Part shown: piece by piece, positions 34,576-47,679 of the stretch
Layout: the number at the start of each line of letters is the position of its first letter
Position numbering within the stretch: position 1 is the stretch's first letter
NCBI RefSeq assembly: GCF_033118175.1
Contig: NC_083714.1
Span: 9,486,001-9,550,000 of the forward strand
Source of the DNA: Dama dama
Taxonomy: Eukaryota; Chordata; Mammalia; Artiodactyla; Cervidae
Reading direction: 5' to 3'
DNA length: 64,000 nt
Position numbers and translations under genes: made by a program
Notes under the pieces: generated by a model
The model's input: the letters and a program-made list of their open reading frames with translations, nothing else
The model's database searches: none
Told to the model about the DNA's origin: nothing

Positions 34576-35127
34576 CAAAACACTCAGGCGCCAGAAGGTA
34601 TGTGGATGACTGCCAGGAAAAAGTCACCAGGTCTTTGGTGGCCAGGGAATCACATAGCTCAAATATTTCCTCAAAAGAACCTTTAGATCTCCCCTGACAT
34701 TTATGCTAAGGCCACATTTGCTCCAGATTGTTCCCATACTCTGAGCACATTTGGTCAGCCAGAGCCAGGCAGTTTCTGCTCGTGGAAGGAGTCCCTTAAC
34801 TTTCCTTGTCCTCTTCACTGTCCTGGCACAGACTCTTATTATTGCCCCACAGTCTGAGACTCTTCCTACCTAGTCTGCCTTCCTTCCCTCTCTTCTTTCC
34901 ACAGATGTGAGCTGTGCATCACAGTCTGAAGGCTTTTCCCATGTCATCTGGCTCTGTCCTCTTCTATTTTTCATAGGTGTTCCCCCAGTAAATCTCTAAT
35001 CTGGTCTAATCCTATCCTGGCACTTGCTTCCAGCAGGGCCTGCACCGATACACAGGCTCAGGGTATTTTCACAGATGAAAGGTCGTTTCATATTTCTCAA
35101 TAGCTGTACTGTTTTTCAGAGAGGCAG

Positions 35128-35330
35128 GGTAGTATAGTAAAAAGCCTGACTTCACTGGGTTCAAGTCCCAGATCTGTTACTTTTAGTTGTGTGTCCTTGG
35201 CCTCTGTGCCCCTTTTCTAAAACCAGGACAATCACATTACTTCCTCTTAGGATTGTTGTGAGGTTATATGAATGATTTTTATACAGAGCACTTAGTCTCT
35301 CACACATATTAAATAATATCAGGTATTTTA
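35128..35330 (+). mobile_element. MIR element
   Basis: GACTTCACTGGGTTCAAGTC, GTGTCCTTGGCC and GGATTGTTGTGAGG blocks. Confidence 0.7.
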
Positions 35331-37079
35331 CCATCTTTGGTAGATGAAGGTAGAAGAGGGGAAGGATCTTATCAAGTCTTGTAGCTATAGATGAGCTTTG
35401 CTCTGGTACTCTCAAGGTTCTAGAACTCTAAGTGTATATGCTTTAGTGAATTTTACCTAGAAGCTAAAATTAAGGTACAGGCAAACACATGAACCAGTGA
35501 AATGGCATGATGATTCCCCTAACTTTATATTATTTAACAAAATCCAAAGTATCTCCAACTTCTGTTCTTCCTTATACAGACTTTCACATTTTGAAATGTC
35601 TTTTTATGTGTATATATATATATATATAATAACTGTTAACCATTATTATTACAATAGTTCACAGTTCATGATATATTTTTAAATCTCATTTGATTCTAGA
35701 AAAAGCTCAGCTAGGTGTTACCTCATAATGAATTATGAAAAAAATAAGAGGAAAGAAATAAGGGTTCCTCAATTCTTAATGGTATCTTTAAAGACTCTTA
35801 AGAGTGTGAGGACCTCAGGTTGAGAACCACAGATCTTAAAAATATATTATCACCCTTTTCTTTTGGGAAGGGAAACAGGTAAGAGAACTGTCGTTTTTGA
35901 ACATTTATTCTGTACCAGAAAATTTTCTTAGGCAAGACAAGGCTTATATTTAATGGCTACCTTCTTTACTTTCTAAGTGTTTAACTGGTGTCATGAGGTT
36001 ATTTCACAACCTGCTTCCATTGTGAAATCCACATATAGTCTCCTGAATGGAAAACTTATTTTTGTTATTAATGATATTGATGAAAATTACAAATGACAAT
36101 TATAATAACATTTATTATGGAACCACCATGTTAGTTAGGCATTGAATCTGATGGGGTAAATACATTCTTTAAACCACCCTTCAGTTTCAGAAGGGAAGCC
36201 ATTTAGTCATCTAGATGGCTAGATGAAACTACATCACCTGTGTAGTTTAAGATGAGAAACTTGCTAAATCAACAGATTTGGATAATTTGGGTATACTTAT
36301 TGTAATTGCCAATATTTTTAGTCAATAGGATAGCCTGGTTTACGTCCTAATTAAAGTACTTTAGGCCTCTCCTGATTATTCCTAATGTGTTTTTTAAAAA
36401 TGAAGAAGAAATCAGCTAAAATAAAACCACCTATGAAATGGGAAATATTAAATTATGTCATTGAGATATTAACATGTGTATTGTGTTCTTATATTTTTCT
36501 CTCCTCTCATTTTCTGCAGAGATCAATGAGAGTAAGGTTTGTAGCAGAGCTGGAGACAGAAGGTACTTGAAGCCAATTGGTTTTATATTTTGAAAAGGAT
36601 TATATCCTGACAAAATCAAGCTAGGTTTCACTAGGTGGGAATGGAGGCCATCTGAAGGCAGCAAGAGAAAAGAGGTCAGGATTTGTCGGTCTTTCCAGTA
36701 GCAGAGACATGAGTATTTTCCCATATCAGGCCGCAAGGAAGACTCTGGTGGGCTCAGGGAAGCTGGGAACCTAGTCTTACCAAAGATCCCCCTACCCAAA
36801 GGGTTGATGGAAGCAGCAGGGACAAAGGATCTGAAGATACTGGGCCAATTAGGTAAAGGTGCACCTCATCCCTAACTAGTGTGGAGAGACATCTGATGTC
36901 AGTGGGGATCTCCTCAGGCTTTGGTGCTAGATAAGACCATAGGATATTTGTAGAGATGGGGAATCCTCAATAATAACTTTAGTGGATATCCCACCAACAT
37001 GCTACAGTTGGATCTCAGGGTCATATTTATGTTCATTTAGAGGCAATGTGATATTTCTAACATGGTCAAGCATGTGAGC
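35331..37079. other. AT-rich intergenic DNA, nothing else recognised
   Basis: Includes a short (TA)n run at about 35609-35628. No gene or confident repeat otherwise. Confidence 0.45.
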
Positions 37080-37192
37080 TAAGGAAATGGCTACCCACTC
37101 CAGTATCCTTGCCTGTTAAATCACATGGACAGAGGAGCCTGGTGGGCTATAGTCCATGGGGTCAGAGTAGGACACGACTGAGCAACTAAACA
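37080..37192 (+). mobile_element. Bov-tA-type SINE, 3' half
   Basis: GAAATGGCTACCCACTCCAG to GGACACGACTGAGCAACTAA. Confidence 0.88.
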
Positions 37193-37639
37193 GTATTATA
37201 AATAATAAACTAAACTAAGCAACTATTCTTATACTACAGAGATGATGTGTTTACTTGTATACTAGGCTTCCTGTTCAATGGATGTAAGTCCTTGTTAAGG
37301 AACTCCTCTAGTTGGCTAAGGCCCTAGGTCCCAAAGAGAACATCGTAATTCTAAGAATATATGGCAAAGTATGAATGATGGTTAGTTTCAGGTATGTGTG
37401 TGCTAGAAATCTCATCTGCCTTCCCCCACCAATCTACTTTTCTTCTCTGCTGTATCCCCCAAGCTTACCAATATAGATATATCAAATGTCATCTTTGCCC
37501 TTTGATTTCCAATGTGGCCAAAGGGAAATACCCAGCAGTAGATAAAACGGAGGGAAGAATGCGGTCAGGTACTTAACCCGTCCTTCCTGGATTCTGTCTT
37601 CCTCAAGGTTTCTGTGAGCTAACTGCATCTTGCATATTC

Positions 37640-37780
37640 CATTCCATTCCAGTAATTCCTCCTTCCCCTCCCCCTGGCTCCTTCCTCTCACCCCAACTCC
37701 TACTTCTCCCCAGCTCCTATTCCAGCCTTCCCCACTCCCTCCTCCCTCTCCTCACCCTGTTCTCTCCTCTCCTCATGGTT
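37640..37780. repeat. Long polypyrimidine tract
   Basis: About 130 nt of C/T on the + strand with few interruptions, a potential triplex-forming sequence. Confidence 0.75.
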
Positions 37781-37797
37781 AGAGGTAGTAACACCAT

Positions 37798-38060
37798 GTT
37801 ACAGACTGAATTGAGTTACCTCCAAACTCACGTTAAATTCCTACCCACCACCACTTCGGACCCAACCCCCTCACAGTATCTCACAATGTGGCTGTTTGGA
37901 GACAAGAGTCTTTATAGAGGTAACTAAGTTAAAATGAGATCATTAGGGTGAGCCCTAGTCTAATATGACTGGCCTCCTTTTAAGCAGAGCTTAGAATTTT
38001 TAAGTTACCCAGTCTGTGGGTGACTCCTCGACTGACAACTTGGGGAAAATTCTCTATTAA
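37798..38060 (+). mobile_element. Ancient MaLR-type LTR remnant
   Basis: GTTACAGACTGAATTGAGTT, GGTAACTAAGTTAAAATGAG and GGTGAGCCCTAGTCTAATAT blocks, then a deletion and an end like AAGTTACCCAGTCTGTGGG. Confidence 0.6.
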
Positions 38061-38504
38061 ACTCCTCAAATCATCCATTTTGGGTCCCATTTATTTCCTC
38101 TTCAGACCCTGACAGACCCAGGATTGTGTGATTCTTATTCTGTTTGTTCTTAGTGTATTTTCCAACGTTTCTGTGGTAACCATAGAATACTTTTTTCACT
38201 AAAGAAGTAACAGTGTTGTGAAGCAAAACTTGGTTTGACTAGGGGATTTTCACAAAAGATGGATTTATCATCACAGGTGTCCAACACTGTCCCTCTTCTC
38301 CATAGACTCCCTAACTCTAGGATTCCTAATCTTATGTTCAAGGGATTATTAAAGCTTTGGGAACATGGCATCAATGCTGGAGCTGGGAAAGCTGCCATCC
38401 TTGGTCCCAAATCTACAAGTATGTCTAATACTGGAGATGGCTGCCCATGCTTCCTCTGGTGGGAAACAGCAAAGCTCTGCCTAACTTTAAAGGAGTGTTG
38501 CAGT

Positions 38505-38770
38505 ACCCGTTAAATATCCTATTATACCAGCCCAACTCATAGCGACAAGGGGCCTCAGGAACTAAAGTTGCTCTTATAAGCATCAGTAGAAAGCAATTCC
38601 ACCCTGAGCAGTCACACAGAGGGGAGAGAAGGGGAGCTGACCTGGCAGGGTGCACTCCCAGCTGCTACACCCAACAATAAAAGGAATTCTTTCACTAGGA
38701 GTCAAAACTCTCTCCTTCAGTACCACCTATATCTTTCCTGAGCCTGCTGACTTCTCAGGCTCAGTAACAT
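38505..38770. repeat. Old dispersed repeat, copy 2, abutting the MORF4L2 3' end
   Basis: Uninterrupted relative of 4440-4765. Its right edge lies within about 30 bp of the distal MORF4L2 poly(A) position. Confidence 0.55.
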
Positions 38771-38794
38771 TAAAGACACACTGCAAATTGCTTG

Positions 38795-39451
38795 CTTTGA
38801 AATTTAGAAACAAATTTTATTTAAGATCTGAAATACGATTCCTAAAATATCAACCTCTCCGGAAAACCATGGCTACACAATAATGCATTGCCTCTATCAT
38901 GTTAGAACGTGCATTAGACTCAAATACAAAAACCATGAAACAAACCACCATCCTTCAACAACTTGAGCAAAGATAGAATGAATGCCTAAGGAACAACATA
39001 GATGGACTTGCAGAGGATGGGCTGTTTTACTTCAAGCACCATAAAAAAAAGCACAAATGCATGGGTTTTTCGGGTATATACATTAAGTTGAACCTTTGGC
39101 ACTAGGAATCAGGGCATTTTTCACGTAGCATTAACACATATTAGAAAATCGTGTAGTGTCAAAGGGATAGAACCACCAGCATTCAAGCAATGTTGTCAAC
39201 TAGGCAATAAAATGTTCTACTGAATGTTTCTTCTTTGTCTAATTACTGCATACACTGGTAGCAACTTTGAAATGAGAAAAGGAGCTTACACTCCTTTTAT
39301 TTTCTGTTTAGGAGAAAACAGAAAACAAACTGAAACATAAGCCCTGTTATACATTAACGATTTTAAAGAGTATCAATTATACAAGAAAAAGACTAAGAAC
39401 AAAAAGAGCGTTTACAGATACCAGACGTAACAGTGAGTGGTCAGCAGACCC
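38795..39451 (-). terminator. MORF4L2: MORF4L2 3' UTR with two poly(A) signals
   Basis: On the - strand, AATAAA occurs at 39296-39301 (about 150 nt after the stop) and at 38816-38821 (about 630 nt after the stop). The distal site gives a UTR of about 650 nt, in keeping with the roughly 1.8-2 kb mRNA known for this gene. The proximal site could give a shorter isoform. Sequence beyond 38790 is repeat-derived. Confidence 0.6.
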
Positions 39452-40315
39452 TCACAGGGCTTTGCGGTGGTACTCAGCAGAAGCCACTTTATAATCACTG
39501 GCAGTGAACAGAGACGCAGCATTTTTTGCCAGGTATTTCAGGAAATCATGCAAATAGCCCAACAATAATGCAAGGCTCTTCTCATCAAGGGGTGTGTATG
39601 CCAACATTGCCCCAATTCTTACAAATAATCTCAGGAGGTGTGGTGCCCCATAAACCTGGGACATTGGCGCATCAGGGTGAGCCAAGAGAATTTCAGCATA
39701 CTGGGGCCTCTCAAATTTGTAGAGCAGCTGGGTGCCCAACATCACGTTGAAATACTCTTTTATCCCTCCCACCACCTCATTAACTGCATACTCCTTGTTG
39801 TCAACATTGCCTTGTGATCTTTTGCAGTTGGCGTATTCTTCCAAAATAGTATCCACGTTTTTCTTGGCTGGGAGTTGGAAAAGTTGCTTCTGCCTGGTGA
39901 CTAAGTCCCAGTCCTCAACAAGCCATGGTTTTAATTCTTCTGGAATCTTCACCTTAACTTCCATTCTATTCTTAAAAGCATCCTCACTTTCAACTGTGGG
40001 GTCTGCCCGGGCCCTTTTCTTCCGAGGTGGCTGGGGTGCTTCGCTGGTGCTGCCACCATCTCCGTTCCCAGGGGTCTTCTGTTTGTTCTTTCTGGTCTTC
40101 CTCACCGATCCTGATGGAGGGTTCTCAGCAGAGCGACCCCCCCATCTGCCTGGGAGTGCTGCTTCCAGATTCTTCTGCTGGGGACCAGCTGTCTTCTTTC
40201 CAGATGTCCCTCTCATTTTACTTCTTTGCATGTTGCTTCTAGTTGGTTTTTTGAAATTGTCTTCTTCGGCAGATTGGTGTCCACGAGTTTGAGAACCCTG
40301 CTTTCTGGAACTCAT
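39452..40315 (-). CDS. MORF4L2: Mortality factor 4-like protein 2 (MRGX), complete coding sequence in one exon
   Basis: The 287-residue protein is recognised as MORF4L2/MRGX, a nuclear chromatin regulator found in NuA4/TIP60 acetyltransferase and SIN3-HDAC assemblies and linked to RB and MRFAP1 (established knowledge). Residues 1-115 are basic, low-complexity and probably disordered, with a nuclear-localisation-type cluster PRKKRAR at 97-103. The MRG domain spans about 118-287, with VKVKIPEELKPWLVEDWDL at 120-138, the LFQLPAKKNVDTILEEY helix at 145-161, and the C-terminal YGAPHLLRLFVRIGAML (222-238) and LLGYLHDFLKYL (251-262) helices. There is no chromodomain, as expected for this paralogue, which is why it is shorter than MORF4L1. 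The start codon is preceded by an in-frame splice acceptor and fits the family N-terminus (MSSRKQGSQ). The whole coding region lies in the terminal exon. The frame is intact. Confidence 0.97.
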   Translation of the reverse strand: MSSRKQGSQTRGHQSAEEDNFKKPTRSNMQRSKMRGTSGKKTAGPQQKNLEAALPGRWGGRSAENPPSGSVRKTRKNKQKTPGNGDGGSTSEAPQPPRKKRARADPTVESEDAFKNRMEVKVKIPEELKPWLVEDWDLVTRQKQLFQLPAKKNVDTILEEYANCKRSQGNVDNKEYAVNEVVGGIKEYFNVMLGTQLLYKFERPQYAEILLAHPDAPMSQVYGAPHLLRLFVRIGAMLAYTPLDEKSLALLLGYLHDFLKYLAKNAASLFTASDYKVASAEYHRKAL

Positions 40316-40342
40316 TCAACCCTGTTTTTATTCCAACCACTG
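40316..40342 (-). other. MORF4L2: 5' end and splice acceptor of the MORF4L2 coding exon
   Basis: Read on the - strand, a T-rich tract followed by TATTACAG ends at 40340, so the exon would begin at 40339, 24 nt before the ATG. A second AG further in (AACAG, 40321-40325) is possible but has a purine-rich lead-in. This places all upstream exons in the 5' UTR. Confidence 0.6.
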
Positions 40343-42099
40343 TAATACATAAAGCATTTTATTTGGTTGTTTTCTATGGAGACCTTGAACACAGTGTGCT
40401 TCCTAAAGGCCTATTAGAGCACAACACACACTACTCTCTTGGAATCTGGATTTCAAATCCTATTTCAGGGCCAACCAATTAATTGTTAGTGACTTACTAC
40501 CTCTTCGCTCGCTTTTTGATTCTCACTACCCCCCACCCACTACTCAGCTTACCCAATCACTCATCAGACCTGCCCATAAATTAGGTTTTTGATGTCACTC
40601 AAAAGATAGGAATATAATTTCAGAGAAAGAATGAATTAAACTACAAAAGGCAGTGGAGGTGAAATTCAGTTATTTCTGAACAGGAAAAATGACAAGACAA
40701 AAGAAACAAGAAAGATTAATTTAGCTGCCTGGAAGCAAAATGCATACCAGCAAAGGTTTTTGTCTAAGTCCAGGTAGGCCTGAACTAGGCTGATGACAGA
40801 GTCAAGAGAAAGTGAATATAGAACTTGGTAAATGAAGGAGAGAGATGAGTCAAAGGTGGCCCTACAATTTTAGGTCTGGGTAATTAATGAATTAGTAAAA
40901 GCACTAATTTTTAATGGTTAGTTTGGAATTAGTAATAAAATAGGAAACAAGTCAATTCATTCATTCAAGTTAGTCTTCATATATTACTGCTTATGTACTT
41001 TGGAACAGGTATTATGCTAGGTACTAGGGATTCAAATATCTAAAGTGATGATTATGAAACAACAAGGTTAGTATAGTGTTAGTTATAGACACAGGATATT
41101 TTTGGAGCAAGCAAGAAATGATACCTAATGCTACTTTCAGTGATAGCTTGTTGGAGGTGATAATTGGTGAGGGATAAAGTCAGTGATGACTGCCAGGGTT
41201 TTGAGAATGGGTGATTAGGTCATAGTATTATCACCGAATAAGACTGCATCTAGAAGAGGAGGAAACAGACTGGAGAGGAAAGAAGTTTGGTATAGACCTA
41301 GTAAGTGTGAGGTATGCAGTTAAACATGTGACTTTAATGCTTAGGTGAGAGATCAGAAGCAGAAATGGAGACCTGAGTGTAATCATCATATAGATAGGAA
41401 TAGAAATCGTTCATGGAGGATAGAGGAAGAACTGAACAAGTCTAGAATTCTGGACAAACCTAAGAAAGGATGATACTTAAGGGATGAGCAGAGAGGAATA
41501 AAAAAAAAAAAAAAAAACAAGCAAAAATGGTCAGAGCAGCCATAGGAGAATTAGGACAATGTTATTTTGGAATCCAAAACAGTTGAGAATTTCAAGATGG
41601 AAAAAGATGGTTTACACTATAAAATGCAGCAGAGAGGGTTAGTGAGATAAAGATGAAAACAACAGTGTTCTGGGATTCTTACTGAATGACAGATTAAACA
41701 AAGTCCTTGACTTACGCAATCCTCTTCTTTCCCTGCCAAGAACTCCTAGTGTTTTCCCAGATGGAATCTTATAGATCTTCTGGGATGGTCGTGGAGATGA
41801 GGTGAGAGACACAACCTAGAAAGGGAAAGTAGGCATCAACAATGACCTTTTGTGAAATCCAGGAAAAAGAAAAAATAATCTAACTTAAAAACATGTGGTT
41901 TATAATTCTGATAGCAGAGAAAACACATGGGTTCTGCTGTTAGACATACTTCTACTTCAGTTAGGCTGTCATTTATGAGTTGTAAGGCTCTGGGCAAGAT
42001 ATGTTAAGCTTTCTTGGCCTCTTTCATCTATGGAGTGTGGCGAATTACCCCTAGGTAAAAATTTCATAAATACGATGTGGCTGAACAGCCAACACAGTA

Positions 42100-42480
42100 C
42101 CTTGCAGGAGTATCTGCATATGTTTATAAGGATACAAGGATGTTCACTGCAGTGGTATTTGGAATACTGAAGAACTGGAAACACCTAAATATTCTTCAAT
42201 AGGGAAATGACAATACAAAGTATGATGTATGCACACCACGGAAGAACATTCAAATGAATTAAGCAGATTCATGTACTGACGTGGGATGATGTTCAATTAT
42301 ACACTATTAGGTAAACAGGCAAGTTGCATAATGTATAATGTGTACAACAGGATCCCAGAAATAGCCCAAGTGGAGAAATAAGCATGTTTTAGACAGTTCT
42401 TATGAACAGTGAGGTCCAACTTCCGTGTTTTAAACTGATGTGTATAAAAGTACATCAGAAAGTATCTAGATGAATAAATA
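42100..42480 (+). mobile_element. Ancient L1 3' fragment
   Basis: GGATGTTCACTGCAGTGGTA, CTGGAAACACCTAAAT and CAATAGGGAAATGA blocks, typical of old L1 ORF2/3' UTR. Confidence 0.6.
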
Positions 42481-43669
42481 CCAGACTATTAAAACCAAAG
42501 TACCTACCCTCTGGGAAAGAACGAGATATGATAGTGGACAAGCCTGAAACCAGGTTTCTCTGGTAACCACAATTTTAACCCATAGAAAAAGCCCTTTTGC
42601 CAATTGCTAGACCCCCTGAGATTATGTGAGCAGGTGTCAGGGAATCCCTGAAGGGGAAATGAGGTAAGTAACACTAGAAAACTAGAGCCCTGCATCAGGG
42701 AAGTCAGTTATTGGCAAGAGGCCTGGGTGCTATCACTAAGCATATGATTTCCTCTGACAGAACACAAAGCTCTCAGCAGAAATCTGAGCAAAGGTGCTCC
42801 TCAGCATCAAAATCTGTGAATACAGACACTGACCCTGTAGGAATCAGAACCTTCTGGCTGAGAGGGATATATAGACACATCCTGTGAAAGGTGAGATGTG
42901 GTTAGTGTTTCATGATATTACATTGTAAGCAACTAAGCTTACAAAATGTTTCTTACAAAAATTTTACTGTAACGGGGACAAAGGGGACACAGTATGTGAG
43001 GATATATGAGTTTAGTTAAGTAACAGAGGTGATACCCAGAAAACCTGAGAAATAATGGGCAGAGCTTCCACAAACAAGGGGACAGTTAAAATACCAACTA
43101 TAAAAAGTGAGATGGCCCAGTGCCGAGCAGACTGTAAAACACACAGAAGTGGAGCAAGGCTGCAGAGAAGTCTTTTGGACGTCACACTGGTCATCAGCAA
43201 TTCCTTACTGAGGAACCTAAGAATGACTGCTGAACCTCCTATATATTCTTGGCATTGATTACATTTATTTATGCAAAGAAAACCATAAGGATTTATATGT
43301 GGTTTTCATTAAGTGGGTGAGTTTCATCATTCTCTACAAATTCTATTATTCATATCAAGTCCAAAGTTGAATGAAATGTCTGACATCGGACAGGAAAATA
43401 CCCAGGTTTGTGCTCAGACTGAATAAAGCCAAGGAAGCAGGCTTTCTTAGAATGGCCTCAGCACCTTTATTTTCATCTGAGTATCCCACAGATCAAGTAA
43501 CTATTACTACCTGGAGTCAGAAGCCAGATATCAAAGGGAGGAAAAACCATCCTTTTGATGTCTGTCTCCTACTTGTAATACAAACTTATTATTAGGGTCA
43601 CTGCACTTTGTACCTCCCTTGCTAGAAGTTTACATCACTCCATCGCTTGGTGACATACGTGCTGTGGAC

Positions 43670-43812
43670 ATTCCTCAGGAAGACCCAGAGGAATTGGGTG
43701 GAGAGGGAGGTGGGAGGGGGGATTGGGATGGGGAATACGTATAAATCTATGGCTGATTCATATCAATGTATGACAAAACCCACTGAAAAAAAAAATAAAG
43801 GAAAAAAAAATG
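43670..43812 (+). mobile_element. Ruminant L1 3' tail
   Basis: Matches 14680-14834 (GGGATGGGGAATAC, CTATGGCTGATTCAT, CAATGTATGACAAAA) and ends in an A-rich tail. Severely 5'-truncated. Confidence 0.88.
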
Positions 43813-44389
43813 TTAGCACTACACATTGCTTTGAGCTGTTTTAAACTGAATCTGCCAGTTTCTGAGTTTAATTTTGTTTATTGGCTTGGTGTACCGACTT
43901 GTTACTTGCATCATGCTTCCTCCCTTCATCTACCTCATCTAACTACCAGGAAAAGTCCCATTAAATTTCCTAACTACTCTAGCCCCATCTCTGATACCAT
44001 ATGAGCTGTCAGTACTCCACGACTTAATATTTACTTAAATGTTTCACCTGTTCTGCTTATGGAACTACACTACTTATCTCCACTTGCCATAAGCTTTGTG
44101 TAATATGTATCTCTCACTTTCTGCAGCAGCACTTAGGTCCCTTCTGGGTATACATTAGTGAATCAGTGAGGAGGTGATTCAACACATGGGGAAAATGGAA
44201 GCACAAATTAAGAATGACGGTCATCAAATATTTTCCCACTTGTTCCCTACATGTCAGTTCTAGGGTATGCCAGAGAAAACATGTTTGTATGTTTGCCTTA
44301 GTTTTCCATCTTCCATTTCTGTGTAAATACTTTAAGGTAACCTCTTCTTGGTATCAAATCTTAGATATTTAAAACCTTGCTATTTTGAC

Positions 44390-45990
44390 GGATCATTTCC
44401 CCATGTAAGTAAGGCTGGAATACGCATACATCTTCAGAGCTGTATGAGATTAAACCAAATGGGCATACTTTATTTAACCACCCTCTTTCTGGAAAGTGAT
44501 CCTCCTCCTCAATTTATCCTGTAATTAAAGGATTTTTTGCCCCCAGATGTGGATTTAGTAGGTTAAAAGGTAATAGGCTGCCAAACTACTTCCCTCACAA
44601 ATTGTACCAATTTTCAATCTCACAACTCTGGTCTGCACTGTAACCTGATAAGGAAAATAGGTGCTTGTATTTCTTTTATTAGCTGTCTTGGTATTTTAAA
44701 AAATGTGTTTCCTGGCCAGTTATATTTTACATGTCATCTATTCATTTTGAGTTGGTTCTTAAAAGAGTTTTTTACAGTTGCTTATCATTTGTCACATCTG
44801 GGCAAATATTTCCCCCAGTTTATAGTGTCTATGAGATTTTAAAGATGTATATGATAAAATATGTGGTTTTTCCATTAAGCTTAAAAATCGATGACATTTT
44901 AATGGATTTTTTAATATATTAATTCCTCAACCCACCCAAAAACTATTTAAGTTGTGAGCTGAAAATCCATATTCCCAAGTAATTAATTTTGTGGTAGCAT
45001 TTGAGTAAAACTATTACATAATTATAAACACCAAAATATATAAAGATATGGGCATCCTCTTACCATCCCCCTTCCCCAATCTCAGAATATGTCTTCAAAT
45101 CTTTTTATGTACACATTTACACAGAAACCTACTTTTGAAACTAAATGTGTCTGTTACATACATACTGGGATCATGTATCATGGATTCACTTTGTCTTGAC
45201 AAAGGTGAGACACATATTGCCCCTCACGTTTTCTCACTTAATCACAGGCATCTATGGCCACATACTTAGCTCATTCTTTTTAACATCCACATTATTCTAC
45301 AATCTCCACATAGTATAATTTAGCCAGTCCCATATAAATGTAACATTTAGGCTGTTTCCAACACTTCATCATTACAGAAATGTTAATAGATATCAGTGTA
45401 CAGATATATTAGCATATTAACTAAGTATTCAGAAGGGCATTCTCAATTGCTCAAAGGATTTGCTTATTTACAACTTTGATGACTTAAGAGGTAAATATAA
45501 CTTGTGAAGAACTGTTTTAATTTGTACTCCCAGCAAAAATGTTAAGTTTATTCACCCACAACTTCAGCAACACTGGATAAACATCTTCTTGGAAAAAAAA
45601 AGAGGGGGAGGAATCTAATATGTAGGAAGATATTTTTATTTGAATTTGTGTGATATTGAGCATATGTTCAGATATTTGTACATATCTGTCTCATATATTT
45701 TGTCCCCATTTCTAATATGTTGTTTTGCCTTTTATTGACTTCTAATAATTAAACACTAGGTTTTTTTGTATGTTAGTAATATTTTTTCCAAACTGTCATT
45801 CTTCTTCTAAGTGGGTCACTGTGTGTATATAAAAACACAAATGTGTCAACTTTTCCCTTTGTGAACTCTGGCATGTCATGCCTGGGGAAAATACTCCCAA
45901 ATCAATATTCTAAATGACTTCCTGTATTATCTCTCAGTATTTTATAGTTTCTTCCAAATATTATGCCTAATTTTTTCTAATTAATAGAGC
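44390..45990 (-). mobile_element. Ancient L1 fragments
   Basis: Antisense L1 signature blocks (TTTAATTTGTACTCCCAGC, GATATTGAGCATATGTTCAG, TTAGGCTGTTTCCAACACTT), heavily decayed and probably more than one insertion. Confidence 0.5.
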
Positions 45991-46199
45991 CTATCCTTTC
46001 CCCACTGATTTGAATTGATTTATAACATTCTAAATTATACAGGTCTTTAAAGGTAGTTTCCAATGATTTTTGATTATTCCATTTTTAAAGGTAGCACTGT
46101 TTCTAGGTCATCTAGTCTGTCATAATGATGTCTCTTCTCCCAGTATCAACACTGGTTTAATCATCATAATTTAAAGACATAAATATTGCCCTGGAATTA

Positions 46200-46690
46200 A
46201 CACTTGTACAGGGGTTCCAAGGATGTTTGGTGCAGTATAAATGAAACAGAAAACCACTGGAGTCAACCTGGAGGACTATCAATAGTGATTTGGCAAAACA
46301 AAACATGGTTTACCCTTTATATGGACTATCATACTAGTTAAAGGAATGCCACTGTGAATGGAATCAAACAACTCTATAATGGACATGAAGACATCCCAGG
46401 CAAGTTGTAAAACAATATCTATAATATGATATCATATTTATGTAAAAGAAAACACCAAACAATATTTTATATATATATATATATATCCATATACATTTTT
46501 AAACAGGTATATAATTTAGAGATCTAGAAGGAAATAGAACTGATAATATAGTGGTTAACTCTAGGGAGAGTAAGAGAAATGGGGGCGTGAGAAAGGAAAC
46601 CTGGGCCTACTCTGTAATATTTTAGCTTTTTACATTATGAGACTGATTCACATATCAATTAAGTGACTGAAGATTTACACTAAAATATGC
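46200..46690 (+). mobile_element. Ancient L1 3' fragment with (TA)n run
   Basis: AACAATCTCTATAATGGAC-like and GTAAAACAATATCTAT blocks with a (TA)n stretch at about 46468-46486. Confidence 0.45.
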
Positions 46691-47679
46691 ATATTTAAAA
46701 TCCTGACTTTCTGATCTATTCTTATTCATGGTTCTAACATACAGTTGGACTTAAGCATTGTATATCATATACTTTGTATGCATACCATTGGGACTGCTTT
46801 CCTTCTCCCCTTATAGATTCTGTCCATCCTCAGAGGCCCAGGTCAAGGTCCTTTTCCTCCTTGAGGCTCCTTCAGGTTACCTTGACCCTTGCATTCTCTG
46901 GGCTGCTACTGGCCTAACAGTCCACCTCTCTCTCTTTAACCTTTAATCATTCTCCAAATAGCCTCCCATAAGGGGTTCTGTGCCCTCCCCCTTCCAATCT
47001 ATTGCATCTTTCCCACCAGGGCAGTGTGCCCTCCTCTGCAACTTAGCTTTCAGAAGGGAAAAAAAAAAGTAGAAAGGAAAATATAGTGACTCCATGGGAA
47101 AATAAAGCTGTCAAGAGACTGAAAAACCTTCTTTCATCTCCTCATGCAAATGATGGGCTATTAAGGAATACAGACTCCATTTACTGACATTTTTGTGTAT
47201 GACTGTGTCAGAAATGAATGTGAACAAATCCAATGGTTTGTTGGAATAAATCTTTAAATGCATATACACCACGTCAGTTACATTTATATCAATTCTGGAT
47301 CTTGGAACATTTCAAAAAACATTATTTTTTGAGTCTGAGACAAAAGAGGAATAATATAAAACCTGTTAGAAGACTGAATATGGTTTTGATTTGCTAGTTA
47401 AAATTACAGTTCTTAGAAATTCCCTTATAAGTAAGTGTGATCAACATACTCAATACCTTTCTAGAGTGTTAGGATAAGTCAGAAGTTATAATTTCAGAAT
47501 TCAGTTCTAGTAGTAACCGCTGCTTCTGGAAAATCAGGAGAGAAACCAACAGTATTATTATTATTATTAACAACTCCAAAAAGGTATCTATTGCTTTTAT
47601 TAGCACGTGTGTGCATGTGTGCACATGGACAAGTGTGTAAAATAGGATGTACCAGAGGGACTAATAGTCACAATGATTA

